From Salinicola halophyticus (lineage in GTDB: Bacteria; Pseudomonadota; Gammaproteobacteria; Pseudomonadales; Halomonadaceae), in NCBI RefSeq assembly GCF_003206695.1, contig NZ_PZJN01000006.1:1-64000 (forward strand): a stretch of DNA of 64,000 nucleotides, in the 5' to 3' direction. How positions within the stretch are numbered: position 1 is the stretch's first letter; every line of letters starts with the position of its first letter. Of the stretch, positions 11,524 through 20,426 are shown piece by piece. The notes beneath the pieces are model-generated. The model was given only the letters and a program-made list of their open reading frames with translations. It did not search any database and was not told the DNA's origin. Made by a program: the position numbers and the translations under genes.

Positions 11524-12885
11524 ATGAACCGCCAGGAACTTCGACTCATCGTTGCCGGCACAGCGCTGATTGGCGTGAGCTACGGTTTGGCGCGCTTTGC
11601 CTACGGGCTGTTTCTGCCCAGCATGCGCGAGGACGTCGGGCTGAGTTCGGCCATGGCCGGGGCGATCGGCAGCGGTGCCTACGTTGGCTATTGTCTCGCC
11701 ATCGTGGCCAGTGCCGTGCTGGTGGAGCGTTTCGGTGCCCGGCTGATGGCCGTCGCCGCCGCCCTGATCGCGGCGGCCGGCATGGCGGTCGTTTCGATCA
11801 GCGAGAGCCCGCTGTTGCTGGCCGGTGCCATTCTGCTGGCGGGAACGAGTACCGGATTGGCCTCGCCACCCATGGCCCAGGCCGTCGCGCGCGAGATCCC
11901 GGAAGCCCGCCAGAGCCGGGCCAACACCATCATCAACGCCGGGACCAGTCTCGGCGTTGCGATCTCGGGCCCGGTGGCATTTCTCGCCACCGGCCAATGG
12001 CGAGTCGCCTACGCCGCGTTCGCGATCACCGCATTGGTGAACGCCGTGCTATTGCTCCTAAGCGTACCGCGACCCCCGGCCACCGAGACGCGTGTCAACG
12101 CCGCGCCCAAGGCAGGCAAGGATTCTTCCCAGCAAGAAGGTCGTCAGAATCGAGGCGGTTTATGGCGGGCGCCGGCGTGGCGAGTGATGTTGGCCGCGGC
12201 GGGCACGGGAATCGCCAGTGCCGCCTACTGGACGTTCTCGAGCGAAGCGGTCGTCACGCAGGGGAATTTCGACCAGACAGTGGCCAATATCGTCTGGATT
12301 CTGATCGGCGTTGCAGGTCTGGTCGGAGGGCTGGCGGGGGATCTCGTCAAACGTTTCGGCCTCGACGCCGCTAATCGCGGGTCGCTCGGCGCACTGGCGC
12401 TCTCGCTCTGCCTGCTGGCACTGATGCCTGCCAGCCTCCCAGCGATGCTCGTTTCGGCGGCGCTTTTCGGTGGCGCTTACATCATGCTTACCGGGGTCTA
12501 TCTGGTCTGGGGGATCCGGCTCTACGCGGACCGGCCCGCCATTGGTCTTGGCCTGCCGTTTCTGATGATCGCCGTGGGCCAGATCGTCGGCTCGCCGCTG
12601 GCCGGCTATCTGATCGGCAGCCGGGGATACGCCTTCTGCTTTATCGTCTTTGCGCTGATTGCCGTGGCGACGATGCTGGTTGGATACCGGGCGGACGGAC
12701 CGCGGAGCGACGCGGCAACGGATCGAGGCGATCGTGCCCGGCGAGATGAGCCACGAGCCCAGCAGCCTTCGATCCCTCGCTTCTACATGCCGGCCATGCC
12801 GCCGCTGGGGTTGATCGAAAAGATCGGTCGGAGGTTCAGCGGCGGGCTCGGCTCGGGCTCCGGCTCCGGTACCGACAGACCTTGA
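11524..12885 (+). CDS. MFS transporter, YbfB/YjiJ family
   Basis: This 453-residue 12-helix transporter begins LIVAGTALIGVSYGLARFAYGLFLPSM, the recognisable opening of the YbfB/YjiJ family of predicted drug/metabolite exporters. A hydrophilic central loop (about residues 180-215) separates the six-helix halves. The C-terminus carries a roughly 60-residue hydrophilic tail ending in Gly-Ser repeats (GSGSGSG), unusual for the family and not obviously functional. ATG 11524 follows CAAGGAGGATTCC, an excellent ribosome-binding site. It lies next to the TetR gene and behind a copy of its operator. Confidence 0.9.
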   Translation: MNRQELRLIVAGTALIGVSYGLARFAYGLFLPSMREDVGLSSAMAGAIGSGAYVGYCLAIVASAVLVERFGARLMAVAAALIAAAGMAVVSISESPLLLAGAILLAGTSTGLASPPMAQAVAREIPEARQSRANTIINAGTSLGVAISGPVAFLATGQWRVAYAAFAITALVNAVLLLLSVPRPPATETRVNAAPKAGKDSSQQEGRQNRGGLWRAPAWRVMLAAAGTGIASAAYWTFSSEAVVTQGNFDQTVANIVWILIGVAGLVGGLAGDLVKRFGLDAANRGSLGALALSLCLLALMPASLPAMLVSAALFGGAYIMLTGVYLVWGIRLYADRPAIGLGLPFLMIAVGQIVGSPLAGYLIGSRGYAFCFIVFALIAVATMLVGYRADGPRSDAATDRGDRARRDEPRAQQPSIPRFYMPAMPPLGLIEKIGRRFSGGLGSGSGSGTDRP

Positions 12886-12912
12886 AGCCGTCGAGGGGCG
12901 GCTCCGAGCGGA

Positions 12913-14289
12913 TCAGTCTCCCAACATCGCTTCGACGACACTCGCGTGCTGCAACAGCACCGCATCGTCGCCCTGAGGCCGCGACAGCATCAGGCCGATC
13001 GGCAGGTCGGCACCGACCGGGAAGTAGGGCAGCGAGATCGAAGCCGCGTCGAGATAGTTGAAGACGCTGGTATTACGCAGCGCCAGCCGGTTCGCCCGCT
13101 GGAACGCGGCGGCATCGTTTTCGAGTTCGGCTCGCTTTGGCGGCAACGTCGCTACCGTCGGCAGCAGTACGGCGTCGAAGCCGGCCATCTCGGCCGCAAA
13201 GCGCCGCTGCCAGCCGGCTCTCGGCCATAGACGCTGGAGGTAATCCGCGGCGCTGATATCCCGACCGCCGTTCAGACGCTCGGCGATCAGCGGATCGTAG
13301 TCCGCCTCGGCTTGCGCGAGCTGCTCACGATGCAGTGCCGCCGCTTCGGGCACCACCAGGCCGCCTTGCTGATTGATCGCCAGCGCGCCGTCGACGGCCT
13401 CGAAGCTCAGGCGTTCGATGTGACATCCCTTGGCTTCGAGCGCGGCCACGGCCGCTTCGAAGCCGTCGCGGACGGCGTCGTCCAGCTCGCTCAGCAGCCC
13501 GCCATCGGCAATCGCCAGGCGTAGCGGCCGCGGGGCCGAATCCAGCGCCGGCATCGGCCGATCGGCCAGCACCGACCACAGCCGCGCGCAGCAGTCGACA
13601 CTGGGTGCGATGGGGCCGACGCAATCCAGGCTCGGCGCGAGCGGGTAGGCACCTTCGCCGGGCACGGTTTGCTGGCTGGGCTTGAAGCCGGTCAGCCCGC
13701 AGAACGCGGCCGGTATCCGCAGCGAGCCGCCGGTGTCGCTACCCAGCGTTGCCGCCGCCAGACCAAAGGCGACCGAAGCCGCGCCGCCGGAGGTCGAGCC
13801 ACCGGTGATACGCTCGGCGTCGAACGGGTTGGGCGGGGTGCCGAAATTTTGATTGAGCCCGAGCCCCGAAAACGCGAACTCGCTCATGGTGGTACGTCCG
13901 GTCAACAGCGCGCCGGCGCGCCGGAGGCGGGCAACCGAGGGCGCGTCCGCCGTGGCTGGTGCGCTATTACCCAACACCCGGGAAGCCGCCTGGGTCACCT
14001 CGCCGTGGACATCGAACAGATCCTTGATGCTGATCGGAATGCCGCCCAACGACTCGTTCGGATCGATCCGCGTTAGCCGGTCACGCAGCTTGTCGGCATC
14101 GAATTCGATGAAGGCCGTGGCAATGACGTCGGGCATCGTCTTCGCCCGTTCGATCAACGCCTCGAGTGCGTCTGCCGGCGTGAAGTCGCCGGCGTCTAAC
14201 GCTGCCTGCCAGTCCGCCAGCCGCCGTCGACGCGGCGGCCGAGCCCAGAACGCTGTCGCGGCATCCTGCGGCGTCTCTGATGAGCTCAT
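12913..14289 (-). CDS. Amidase (amidase signature family)
   Basis: This 458-residue amidase-signature hydrolase cleaves an amide bond in an unknown substrate. The Ser-cisSer-Lys triad is visible: Lys in PISIKDLFDVHG (about residue 89), the cis-Ser in GGSTSGGAA (about 167) and the nucleophilic Ser in GSDTGGSLRIP (about 189). The start is ATG 14289, because its ATGA overlaps the DUF2848 gene stop, showing translational coupling. The frame is open further upstream but that part runs through DUF2848. It is last in the leftward DUF1445-TRAP-DUF2848-amidase cluster, so it probably acts on the compound imported by the TRAP system. Confidence 0.92.
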   Translation of the reverse strand: MSSSETPQDAATAFWARPPRRRRLADWQAALDAGDFTPADALEALIERAKTMPDVIATAFIEFDADKLRDRLTRIDPNESLGGIPISIKDLFDVHGEVTQAASRVLGNSAPATADAPSVARLRRAGALLTGRTTMSEFAFSGLGLNQNFGTPPNPFDAERITGGSTSGGAASVAFGLAAATLGSDTGGSLRIPAAFCGLTGFKPSQQTVPGEGAYPLAPSLDCVGPIAPSVDCCARLWSVLADRPMPALDSAPRPLRLAIADGGLLSELDDAVRDGFEAAVAALEAKGCHIERLSFEAVDGALAINQQGGLVVPEAAALHREQLAQAEADYDPLIAERLNGGRDISAADYLQRLWPRAGWQRRFAAEMAGFDAVLLPTVATLPPKRAELENDAAAFQRANRLALRNTSVFNYLDAASISLPYFPVGADLPIGLMLSRPQGDDAVLLQHASVVEAMLGD

Positions 14290-14969
14290 TGCGCCACCTC
14301 GAGTTCGATGACGGTATAGACATGACTGAGGCGGCGATCCAGCACCGGGTCGTTGAGCGTCATCGAGAAGCAGGCGCTGGGGCGGATGCCGCCGATCGCC
14401 GGCACCGTTCCGCACAGCAGCAGCGTGTTGGGCGCGAGGAATTCGCCCTGCTTGAGGGCGGTGGGCAGTTTGGCCAGCAGCGTATCGACGTCGAGCAGCT
14501 CGGCGAGCGTGCCTTGTTGATAGGTGACGGTGTGACCGTTCTCCTCGATCTCGCTCGAAAGCTCCAGCGAGTCCCAGTGCTCGCGGATCTCTTCCAGCGC
14601 CCACGCCTGCGTGGCGACCGGCTTGGCACAGAGCTGCTTGGACTCGGCCACGCCCACGGCTTCCAGCTTGCGGTCGGTGTGATCGGAGGCCAGCGTCACC
14701 CACAGCCGACCTTCGCTATCGCTGACCAGACAGACCTCGGCTTCGCCGGAGCCTTCGCCGCCGAGCATCTCGACGTCCGGCGCCTGGGTCAGCAGCTGGG
14801 CGCTGGCACGATAGAACAGCGGCACGCTAGACGGCGGCTTGACGCCGAGCTCGGCCAGCTCCTCGATATGGTGCTGCACGCCGGCCTGATCGCGGCCGGC
14901 CCAGCCGGCGATGGCCAGGCGCTGAGGTGAGAGAGTGAAAGTGCCCTGCGGGGTTTCGAAAGTCAGCAT
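14286..14969 (-). CDS. DUF2848 family protein
   Basis: This 227-residue cytosolic protein is recognised as DUF2848 from its opening (LTFETPQGTF, then AGWAGRD) and the DRRLSHVYTVIELEV end. The acidic motif VEMLGGEGSGEAEVC and the later LLCGTVPAIGGI segment resemble fumarylacetoacetate-hydrolase-like folds, so an enzymatic role on a carboxylic acid is possible. No activity is established to my knowledge. It is coupled to the amidase by ATGA and follows the TRAP permease by 65 bp. Confidence 0.8.
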   Translation of the reverse strand: MLTFETPQGTFTLSPQRLAIAGWAGRDQAGVQHHIEELAELGVKPPSSVPLFYRASAQLLTQAPDVEMLGGEGSGEAEVCLVSDSEGRLWVTLASDHTDRKLEAVGVAESKQLCAKPVATQAWALEEIREHWDSLELSSEIEENGHTVTYQQGTLAELLDVDTLLAKLPTALKQGEFLAPNTLLLCGTVPAIGGIRPSACFSMTLNDPVLDRRLSHVYTVIELEVAQ

Positions 14970-15034
14970 GAGATCGTTTTCCTGTTCAAGGGTGCGTCAT
15001 TGAGCGCGTCAGTCAGGGCGTCAATGAATGAGAA

Positions 15035-16315
15035 TCATAGCGAGTCGGGTAGCCACAGCGCGATGCTCGGGAATATCACCAGCAGCGCGGCCATCAATAG
15101 CATGGCGACGATGAATGGCAGGGTGCCGACGATCACGTCCGAGAACGGCTTGCCGCGCCGGGCGGCCTGAACGATATAGAGATTGAGGCCCACCGGCGGG
15201 GTGATCAGTGCCATTTCGACGAACAGGATCATGATGATGCCGAACCACACCTTGTCGAAGCCGGCGGCCGCGATCAGCGGCGTGACGATGGGAATGGTGA
15301 TCACCATCAGCGACAGCGTCTCGATGAAGAAACCCAGCACGATGAACAGCGCGATGACCGCCAGCAGCAGGCCGTAGGGCGAGAGATCGTAGGTGTTCAG
15401 CAGCGTGGTCAGTTTCTGGACCAGCCCTGACGAGGTCAGCGCGAAGTTCAGAAACGAGGCGGCCAGAATGATGAACAGCAGCATCGAGGTCGTCTTGACC
15501 GTACCGTCTAGCGCGGCCATCAGCATCGGGCGATCCAGGCGCCGATTGGCGGCGGCCAGCCCCAACGAGACGATGACGCCGACGGCGGCCGCTTCGGTGG
15601 GAGTCGCCCAGCCGAGATAGATCGAGCCGACGATTACCGCGAACAGGATCAGCAGCGGCGCGAGAAACGCCAGGCTCCGGAAACGCGCGTTCCAGCTGGC
15701 GACGTTACGCGGGCCGCCGAGGCTCGGCTTCCACCAGCACAGTACCAGCGCCACGGCCATGAACAGCAGCGACAGGCCTAGGCCGGGGATCAGCCCCGCC
15801 ATGAACAGCTTGGGAATCGACGTTTCGGTCAGGAAGCCGTAGACGATCAGGTTGATCGATGGCGGAATCAGAATCCCCAGCGTACCGCCGGCCGCGATGC
15901 TGCCGCAGAACAGGCGAGGATCGTAGTTGAGCCTGTCGCCCTGAGGCAGCGCCACGGTGGAGATCGTCGCGGCGGTGGCGACCGACGAGCCCGAGGTCGC
16001 CGAGAACAGCGCCGCGGTGGTGATGTTGGCGTGAATCAGGCCGCCCGGCAGCCATGAGAGCCAGTGATCCATGGCGCGGTAGGCCTTCTCGGCGATACCG
16101 GCGCGCACAATGATCTCGCCCATCAGCACGAACAGAGGAATCGCGATCAGCAGGAACGAGTCCGCCGCCGACCACAGGTTCTGCCCGAGCGCCTTGGTCA
16201 GCGGAAAGAACGAGAAGAACTGGTCGATGCCGAAAGCGAGCAGAAACAGCGTGACCGCCACCGGAATGCCGGCCAGCAGTAACACCATGATGCCGACAGA
16301 GAGAAATCCGAGCAT
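15035..16315 (-). CDS. TRAP transporter large permease (DctM)
   Basis: This 426-residue DctM-type subunit has about 12 membrane helices. Conserved features include LLIAIPLFVLMGEIIVRAGI near the N-terminus, FSATSGSSVATAATI, and GILIPPSINLIVYG. It forms the Na+-driven channel component of the TRAP carrier. Its start shares a base with the stop of the small-subunit gene (16315), so the two are coupled. In this halophile Na+ coupling would be well served. Confidence 0.95.
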   Translation of the reverse strand: MLGFLSVGIMVLLLAGIPVAVTLFLLAFGIDQFFSFFPLTKALGQNLWSAADSFLLIAIPLFVLMGEIIVRAGIAEKAYRAMDHWLSWLPGGLIHANITTAALFSATSGSSVATAATISTVALPQGDRLNYDPRLFCGSIAAGGTLGILIPPSINLIVYGFLTETSIPKLFMAGLIPGLGLSLLFMAVALVLCWWKPSLGGPRNVASWNARFRSLAFLAPLLILFAVIVGSIYLGWATPTEAAAVGVIVSLGLAAANRRLDRPMLMAALDGTVKTTSMLLFIILAASFLNFALTSSGLVQKLTTLLNTYDLSPYGLLLAVIALFIVLGFFIETLSLMVITIPIVTPLIAAAGFDKVWFGIIMILFVEMALITPPVGLNLYIVQAARRGKPFSDVIVGTLPFIVAMLLMAALLVIFPSIALWLPDSL

Positions 16316-16905
16316 CAGCGTGACTCCTTCGTCAGCGGCGCTTCGGCCAGTTCGCCGTTATCCATGCCGATCAGCGCATCGAGAGTGGGCGCGTCCCGCT
16401 GGCACAGCGCGGCCAGCACCCTCAAGCCGATGACGCTGGTGGTGAAGGCGAACCAGCAGTAGCCGGCGGCCCACAGCAGTTGGGGAATCCACAGCGGCGT
16501 GGCCAGCGGTGTGTTGGCGGTCGAGCCGTTGGCGAGCGATTTGACCAGTACCGGGTAGGCGTTCAGTGCGATCGTCCACGCCACCAGATTGAGCGCCAGC
16601 AGCGACACGATATTCAGCGCGTGCTGCGACAGTGGCGGCAGGCGGCCATGGACGACGTCGATACGGATATGCGCCCGTTCGAGCAGGGTGTGGGAAATCC
16701 CCCAGGCCGATAGCACGGCGAGCACGTAGCCCGAGTATTCGTGGACACCGGAAAGCGAGTGACCGGCCAGCTTGCGCAGCAGGATCTCAACGCCGATGAA
16801 GATAACGACGGCTAGCAGGGCGAGTCCGATCACGCGCGCAGCGAGCCGGGACAGGCCGCGGGTGAAGCGCACCAGCCCGTCCAGGCTCTGGATCAATGGT
16901 GACAT
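16315..16905 (-). CDS. TRAP transporter small permease (DctQ)
   Basis: This 196-residue DctQ-type subunit has four hydrophobic segments. The motif LRKLAGHSLSGVHEYSGYVLAVLSAWG with RAHIRIDVV corresponds to the conserved small-subunit core (E-x-S-R-Y and H-I-R-V/I-D). It pairs with the overlapping large subunit. ATG 16905 lies 72 bp after the binding-protein gene. Confidence 0.93.
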   Translation of the reverse strand: MSPLIQSLDGLVRFTRGLSRLAARVIGLALLAVVIFIGVEILLRKLAGHSLSGVHEYSGYVLAVLSAWGISHTLLERAHIRIDVVHGRLPPLSQHALNIVSLLALNLVAWTIALNAYPVLVKSLANGSTANTPLATPLWIPQLLWAAGYCWFAFTTSVIGLRVLAALCQRDAPTLDALIGMDNGELAEAPLTKESR

Positions 16906-16977
16906 GAGAGGGTCCTGTCCAGCGGTGATGGGAACCGCGCGTGCCGGCCGTGGCCGACACGCGCGCGCTAACGGTGG

Positions 16978-18057
16978 TCAGGGCGCCTTGGCCTGCAGGT
17001 CGACGATCTTGCCGACGCCGGCGTTCCACTGCTTGAGGGTGTCGGCATCGACGCGGCCGGCCCAGGCGGGCAGCACCACGTCTTCGAGGGCCTTGTGGGC
17101 GCGATCGACATCGGCCTGGGTCGGCTTGACCAGCGTCATGCCGGCCGGCTTGCCGGCCGGACAATCACCCTTGCCCGTCAGGCAGGCGATACCGCGCTGA
17201 GTTTCGGTCTTGGCGTTCGTCCACACCGGTGCGGTGAACTGCTTGTCGACCTGTGCCTGAATCAGCTGCTGCTCGTCGGCGCTCAGGCTGCTCCACTTGT
17301 CCTGGTTGATGGCGGTAATCACGTAGTCCCAACCGCCGATGGGCAGCGGCAGCATGTGGCTTGATACGTCGTACCAGCCGGCGCTGTAGCCGGACATCGA
17401 TCCGGTCACGGCGCAGTCGATCACGCCGCGCTCGAGGGATCCGGGGACCTCGTTGAAGGCGATGTTGAGGCTCTGCGCGCCGAGAGCCTCGAGGAACTCG
17501 CCGGTCGAACGGCCGCTGCCGCGAACCTTCTTGCCCTCGAGATCGGCAAGACCCGAGATTGGCGTGTTGCAGAACAGCACCTGGGCGGGGTAGGGAACGA
17601 TCGCCAGCACATGGCTGTTGAAGCGCTCGTTCATGGCTTTTTCGGCGATCGGGCGGAAGGCGTCCGCCACCGCGCGGGCCTTGTCGGTATCGGTCGTCAT
17701 CATCGGCAGATCGAGACCTTCAAGCTCCGGCGCATCGCTGACGGTGTAGTCGCCCACCGTCATGCCGACGTCGAACAGACCGTCGCCGAGATAGCGAAAG
17801 ACGTCGCCGCTGGCGATCCCCATCTGATCGAAGCTGGTGACCTGGGTAGTGATATCGCCATCGCTGGCTTTCGGTAGCGTCTCGCCCCAGAACGGCTGCT
17901 CGAATTTCTGGTGCAGTTCGAGACTGCCCCAGCTGCCGACGACGTTAAGGGATGTCTCGGCCGATGCCGTAGTCGTGACGCCGGCACCGAGTGCGGTGGC
18001 GATCAGCGCTGCCGCGATACGGGTTCGACGGGTGGATTTTGTGTGTTTGCAGATCAT
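16978..18057 (-). CDS. TRAP transporter periplasmic substrate-binding protein (DctP)
   Basis: This 359-residue protein has a signal peptide (positive n-region, hydrophobic AALIATALGAGVTTTASA, cleavage near residue 33). The DctP fold is indicated by GLADLEGKKVRGSGRSTGEFLEALGA, whose arginine is the family's carboxylate clamp, and LERGVIDCAVTG. It therefore probably binds an organic acid. The adjacent DUF1445, DUF2848 and amidase genes suggest an amide-bearing acid. Bordetella TRAP binding proteins for pyroglutamate are a known precedent, but identity with them is not shown here. Confidence 0.93.
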   Translation of the reverse strand: MICKHTKSTRRTRIAAALIATALGAGVTTTASAETSLNVVGSWGSLELHQKFEQPFWGETLPKASDGDITTQVTSFDQMGIASGDVFRYLGDGLFDVGMTVGDYTVSDAPELEGLDLPMMTTDTDKARAVADAFRPIAEKAMNERFNSHVLAIVPYPAQVLFCNTPISGLADLEGKKVRGSGRSTGEFLEALGAQSLNIAFNEVPGSLERGVIDCAVTGSMSGYSAGWYDVSSHMLPLPIGGWDYVITAINQDKWSSLSADEQQLIQAQVDKQFTAPVWTNAKTETQRGIACLTGKGDCPAGKPAGMTLVKPTQADVDRAHKALEDVVLPAWAGRVDADTLKQWNAGVGKIVDLQAKAP

Positions 18058-18172
18058 GGTGGTAAGCCTCGTTGTTGGCGTTCGTTATTGATGTTGTGTC
18101 GCGCTATCCATGTTGTGTCGCTCTAACGGCGTTGCGTCGAGGATCGCCCGCTTGGCCCGGGCTATAGCCGTG

Positions 18173-18248
18173 CTTCTAGTTCCAGCCAGTACTTCTGGTT
18201 CCAGCCAATACTTCTGGTTCCAGCCAGTACTTCAAGTTCTAGCCGAAC
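18173..18248. repeat. 19-bp imperfect tandem repeat, four copies, spanning a stop codon
   Basis: Four 19-mers close to CTTCTGGTTCCAGCCAGTA occupy 18173-18191, 18192-18210, 18211-18229 and 18230-18248. The fourth, most diverged copy contains the stop codon (18239-18241) of the leftward DUF1445 gene. Read on the minus strand the array encodes YWLEPE-like units, so copy-number slippage combined with stop loss could extend the protein. Confidence 0.9.
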
Positions 18249-19039
18249 TTCAGTCGATGATTGGGAATATCGGTGATCAGCATGTGCCCCGGACTGTGAG
18301 TGATCGCCAAAGGCAGACCTGCGGCTTCCAGGGCGGCCTGGGGGGTCACGCCGCAGGCCCAGAAAACCGCCAGCTCGTCGTCGTGGATGACCGGCGCGTC
18401 GCCGAAATCCGGCCGGGCCAGATCGGCGATGCCCAGCGACGTCGGCAGGCCGATATGCACCGGCGCGCCGTGAACCCGTGGCATATCGGTGGTGATCTGG
18501 ATGGCGCGGATGGCGTCGGCCGGCTTGAACGGACGCATCGAGACGACCAGATTGCCGCCGAACGGGCCGCTGGGTTCGAGCGGAACCTGCGTGCGGTACA
18601 TCGGCACGTTGCGACCGAGCTGGATGTGGCGGACTTCGAGGCCGTCGGCGATCAGGGCGTCCTCGAACGAGAACGAGCAGCCGATCGAGAAGGTGACGAA
18701 ATCGTCCTGCCACATCTCGGCGATATGGGTGGGCTCCGCGCTAGAGATGCCGTTCCGGTAGACACGGTATCGCGGCACGTCATGGCGCAGATCGATATCG
18801 GTACCCAGCGAGCGCGGATGCGGATCGCCGGGATCGGTTACGTCCAGCAACGGGCAGGCGCGGGGATTGCGCTGACAGAAACGCAGGAAGTCTTCGGCGT
18901 AGCGGACGGGGAGAATAACCAGGTTGGCCTGGGCATAGCCCGGCGCGAGTCCGCTGGTGTGTCGCTGCCATTGGCCATGGCGGATGGCCTGTCGGGCGGC
19001 GAGCGGTCGTGAGAGATCGGTCAGGGCGTCGGCGGTCAT
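18239..19039 (-). CDS. DUF1445 putative hydro-lyase (YcsI family)
   Basis: This 266-residue protein matches the DUF1445/YcsI family (annotated putative hydro-lyase, related to part of D-glutamate cyclase). Landmarks are [30 protein letters not shown] at the N-terminus, [42 protein letters not shown] and [13 protein letters not shown] at the C-terminus. Full length for the family if started at ATG 19039; an in-frame ATG at 19117 would add 26 residues without support. In Bacillus ycsI lies beside 5-oxoprolinase genes, which hints at cyclic amides. Here it heads a TRAP-DUF2848-amidase cluster. Confidence 0.88.
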   Translation of the reverse strand: MTADALTDLSRPLAARQAIRHGQWQRHTSGLAPGYAQANLVILPVRYAEDFLRFCQRNPRACPLLDVTDPGDPHPRSLGTDIDLRHDVPRYRVYRNGISSAEPTHIAEMWQDDFVTFSIGCSFSFEDALIADGLEVRHIQLGRNVPMYRTQVPLEPSGPFGGNLVVSMRPFKPADAIRAIQITTDMPRVHGAPVHIGLPTSLGIADLARPDFGDAPVIHDDELAVFWACGVTPQAALEAAGLPLAITHSPGHMLITDIPNHRLKFG

Positions 19040-19134
19040 GTCGATGACTCGGTTGTGATTATCGTTCGACAATAAAAAGCCGCTGCTGATAAGGCAAATC
19101 GATTTTTCTGATATCAATCGATCGGAATAATCTT

Positions 19135-20058
19135 TCAGTCGCTGTTGGCTACCCCTTCCACAGCCGGCGTGTTGTGCTGCTGATCGAGTCGGGCGATCTC
19201 GATCGCCAGCTCGGTGACGCCTTCGGCCAGCGACTTGTCCAGATGCTGAGGCCAGGAAGCGGTGAACTCGAGCTCGGGCAGTTCAATTGGCAATGCGATC
19301 AGCTTGCCCTCGGCCAGCTCGTCCTGCACCAGGCGTGGAGGAATGGCGCCGAGCCCCAGGCCATCCAGCGTCATCCGCACGATCGTCCACAGCGAACTGG
19401 AGCAGTGCAGCTTGAGGTGTTCGAGTTTGTGCTGATGAAGCAGTGAGCCGAGCTCGCGGTAGGGGCGGCTATCCCGGGCAAAAGTGATCAGCGGCAGACC
19501 GCGCAGCCGGTGCAGCGAGAAATGCGCCGGGTCGAGCCCGAGTCGGGGGCTCGCGATCAGCCCCATGGTGTAGTGGCAGAGAAATCGATTGAACACTTCC
19601 TGAACGTTGACCGGCCCCATCAGAAACGCCATGTCGATATCGTGGTTGTGCAATTTGGTGGCCAGGCCGGGCGAGCTATCCACTTCGAGTTCCAGCGTCA
19701 TTTCCGGAAAGCGGCGCGACAGCTCGGCCAGGAACTGGGGCAGCCAGCTATGGGCGATCGACTCGACGACGCCCAGACGCAACGTGCCCTGGAAGGGCGT
19801 TGCCAGCTCCAGCATGGCCATGGCTTCCTCGCGGGCCTCCATCAGCCGCAGTGCGTGACGGTAGAACTGACGGCCTTTCGGGGTCGGCTTGATCGGCCGC
19901 TGAGTCCGTTCCAGCAAGGATTCGCCGACGATCGATTCGAGCCTGGCGATACGGTCGGACACCGACGGCTGCGTCAGGTGCAGATGGCGCGCGGCAAGGC
20001 GAAACGACCCCAGCCGCACGATCCAGACGAAGGCTTCGATTTCCTTGAAGTCGAACAT
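19135..20058 (-). CDS. LysR family transcriptional regulator
   Basis: This 307-residue regulator opens with [19 protein letters not shown] and a winged helix [21 protein letters not shown] (about 18-38), followed by a periplasmic-binding-like effector domain. ATG 20058 is the LysR-typical start; upstream in-frame codons lack support. It is transcribed in the same direction as the DUF1445 gene, 95 bp upstream of it, so it could be cotranscribed with, and control, the DUF1445-TRAP-DUF2848-amidase cluster. Confidence 0.93.
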   Translation of the reverse strand: MFDFKEIEAFVWIVRLGSFRLAARHLHLTQPSVSDRIARLESIVGESLLERTQRPIKPTPKGRQFYRHALRLMEAREEAMAMLELATPFQGTLRLGVVESIAHSWLPQFLAELSRRFPEMTLELEVDSSPGLATKLHNHDIDMAFLMGPVNVQEVFNRFLCHYTMGLIASPRLGLDPAHFSLHRLRGLPLITFARDSRPYRELGSLLHQHKLEHLKLHCSSSLWTIVRMTLDGLGLGAIPPRLVQDELAEGKLIALPIELPELEFTASWPQHLDKSLAEGVTELAIEIARLDQQHNTPAVEGVANSD

Positions 20059-20426
20059 GGCAGGCTCGCTCGGGTCGCGGTGGGAGTGAAGGCTAGGCCG
20101 GATCAGGCGCCCGCCAGTATTGCATATTCGGGTTGGCTGACGGCGAGGCGCGTTTTCCGCCATGGTCGGATGTCCGCACGCGCTCCGGGCGGCTACAATG
20201 GGCCACCCTTTTTCTGCACGGGGCGTGGTTGAGCCACCTCGAAAGAGTCGCTTTACGCTTCACAAGAGCCCTCACGACCGTGCATTGTCATCTGACCGTG
20301 GCACCCATGATGCATGCCGACCGTCATCTTTTGCCGCATCACCCAGCCGGCATGTATCGCTCAAATTTTGCCCGTTGAGGCAGCCAGTTGCCCGCGGGGC
20401 GTACAGACGAAAAACAGGAGCGCTCG
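20059..20426. other. Divergent intergenic region lysR / ilvD
   Basis: These 368 bp separate the leftward LysR gene from rightward ilvD. Short open frames run through it but none has a family signature or convincing ribosome-binding site. I see no clear promoter hexamers, attenuator or long hairpin, so no branched-chain leader peptide can be claimed. Confidence 0.5.

Noticed and set aside
14290-14703. Long N-terminal extension of the amidase (596-residue frame)
   Set aside because: It runs through the DUF2848 gene in another frame; the ATGA overlap at 14286-14289 marks the true start.
20059-20426. Leader peptide or attenuator for ilvD
   Set aside because: No run of branched-chain codons followed by alternative hairpins could be found.
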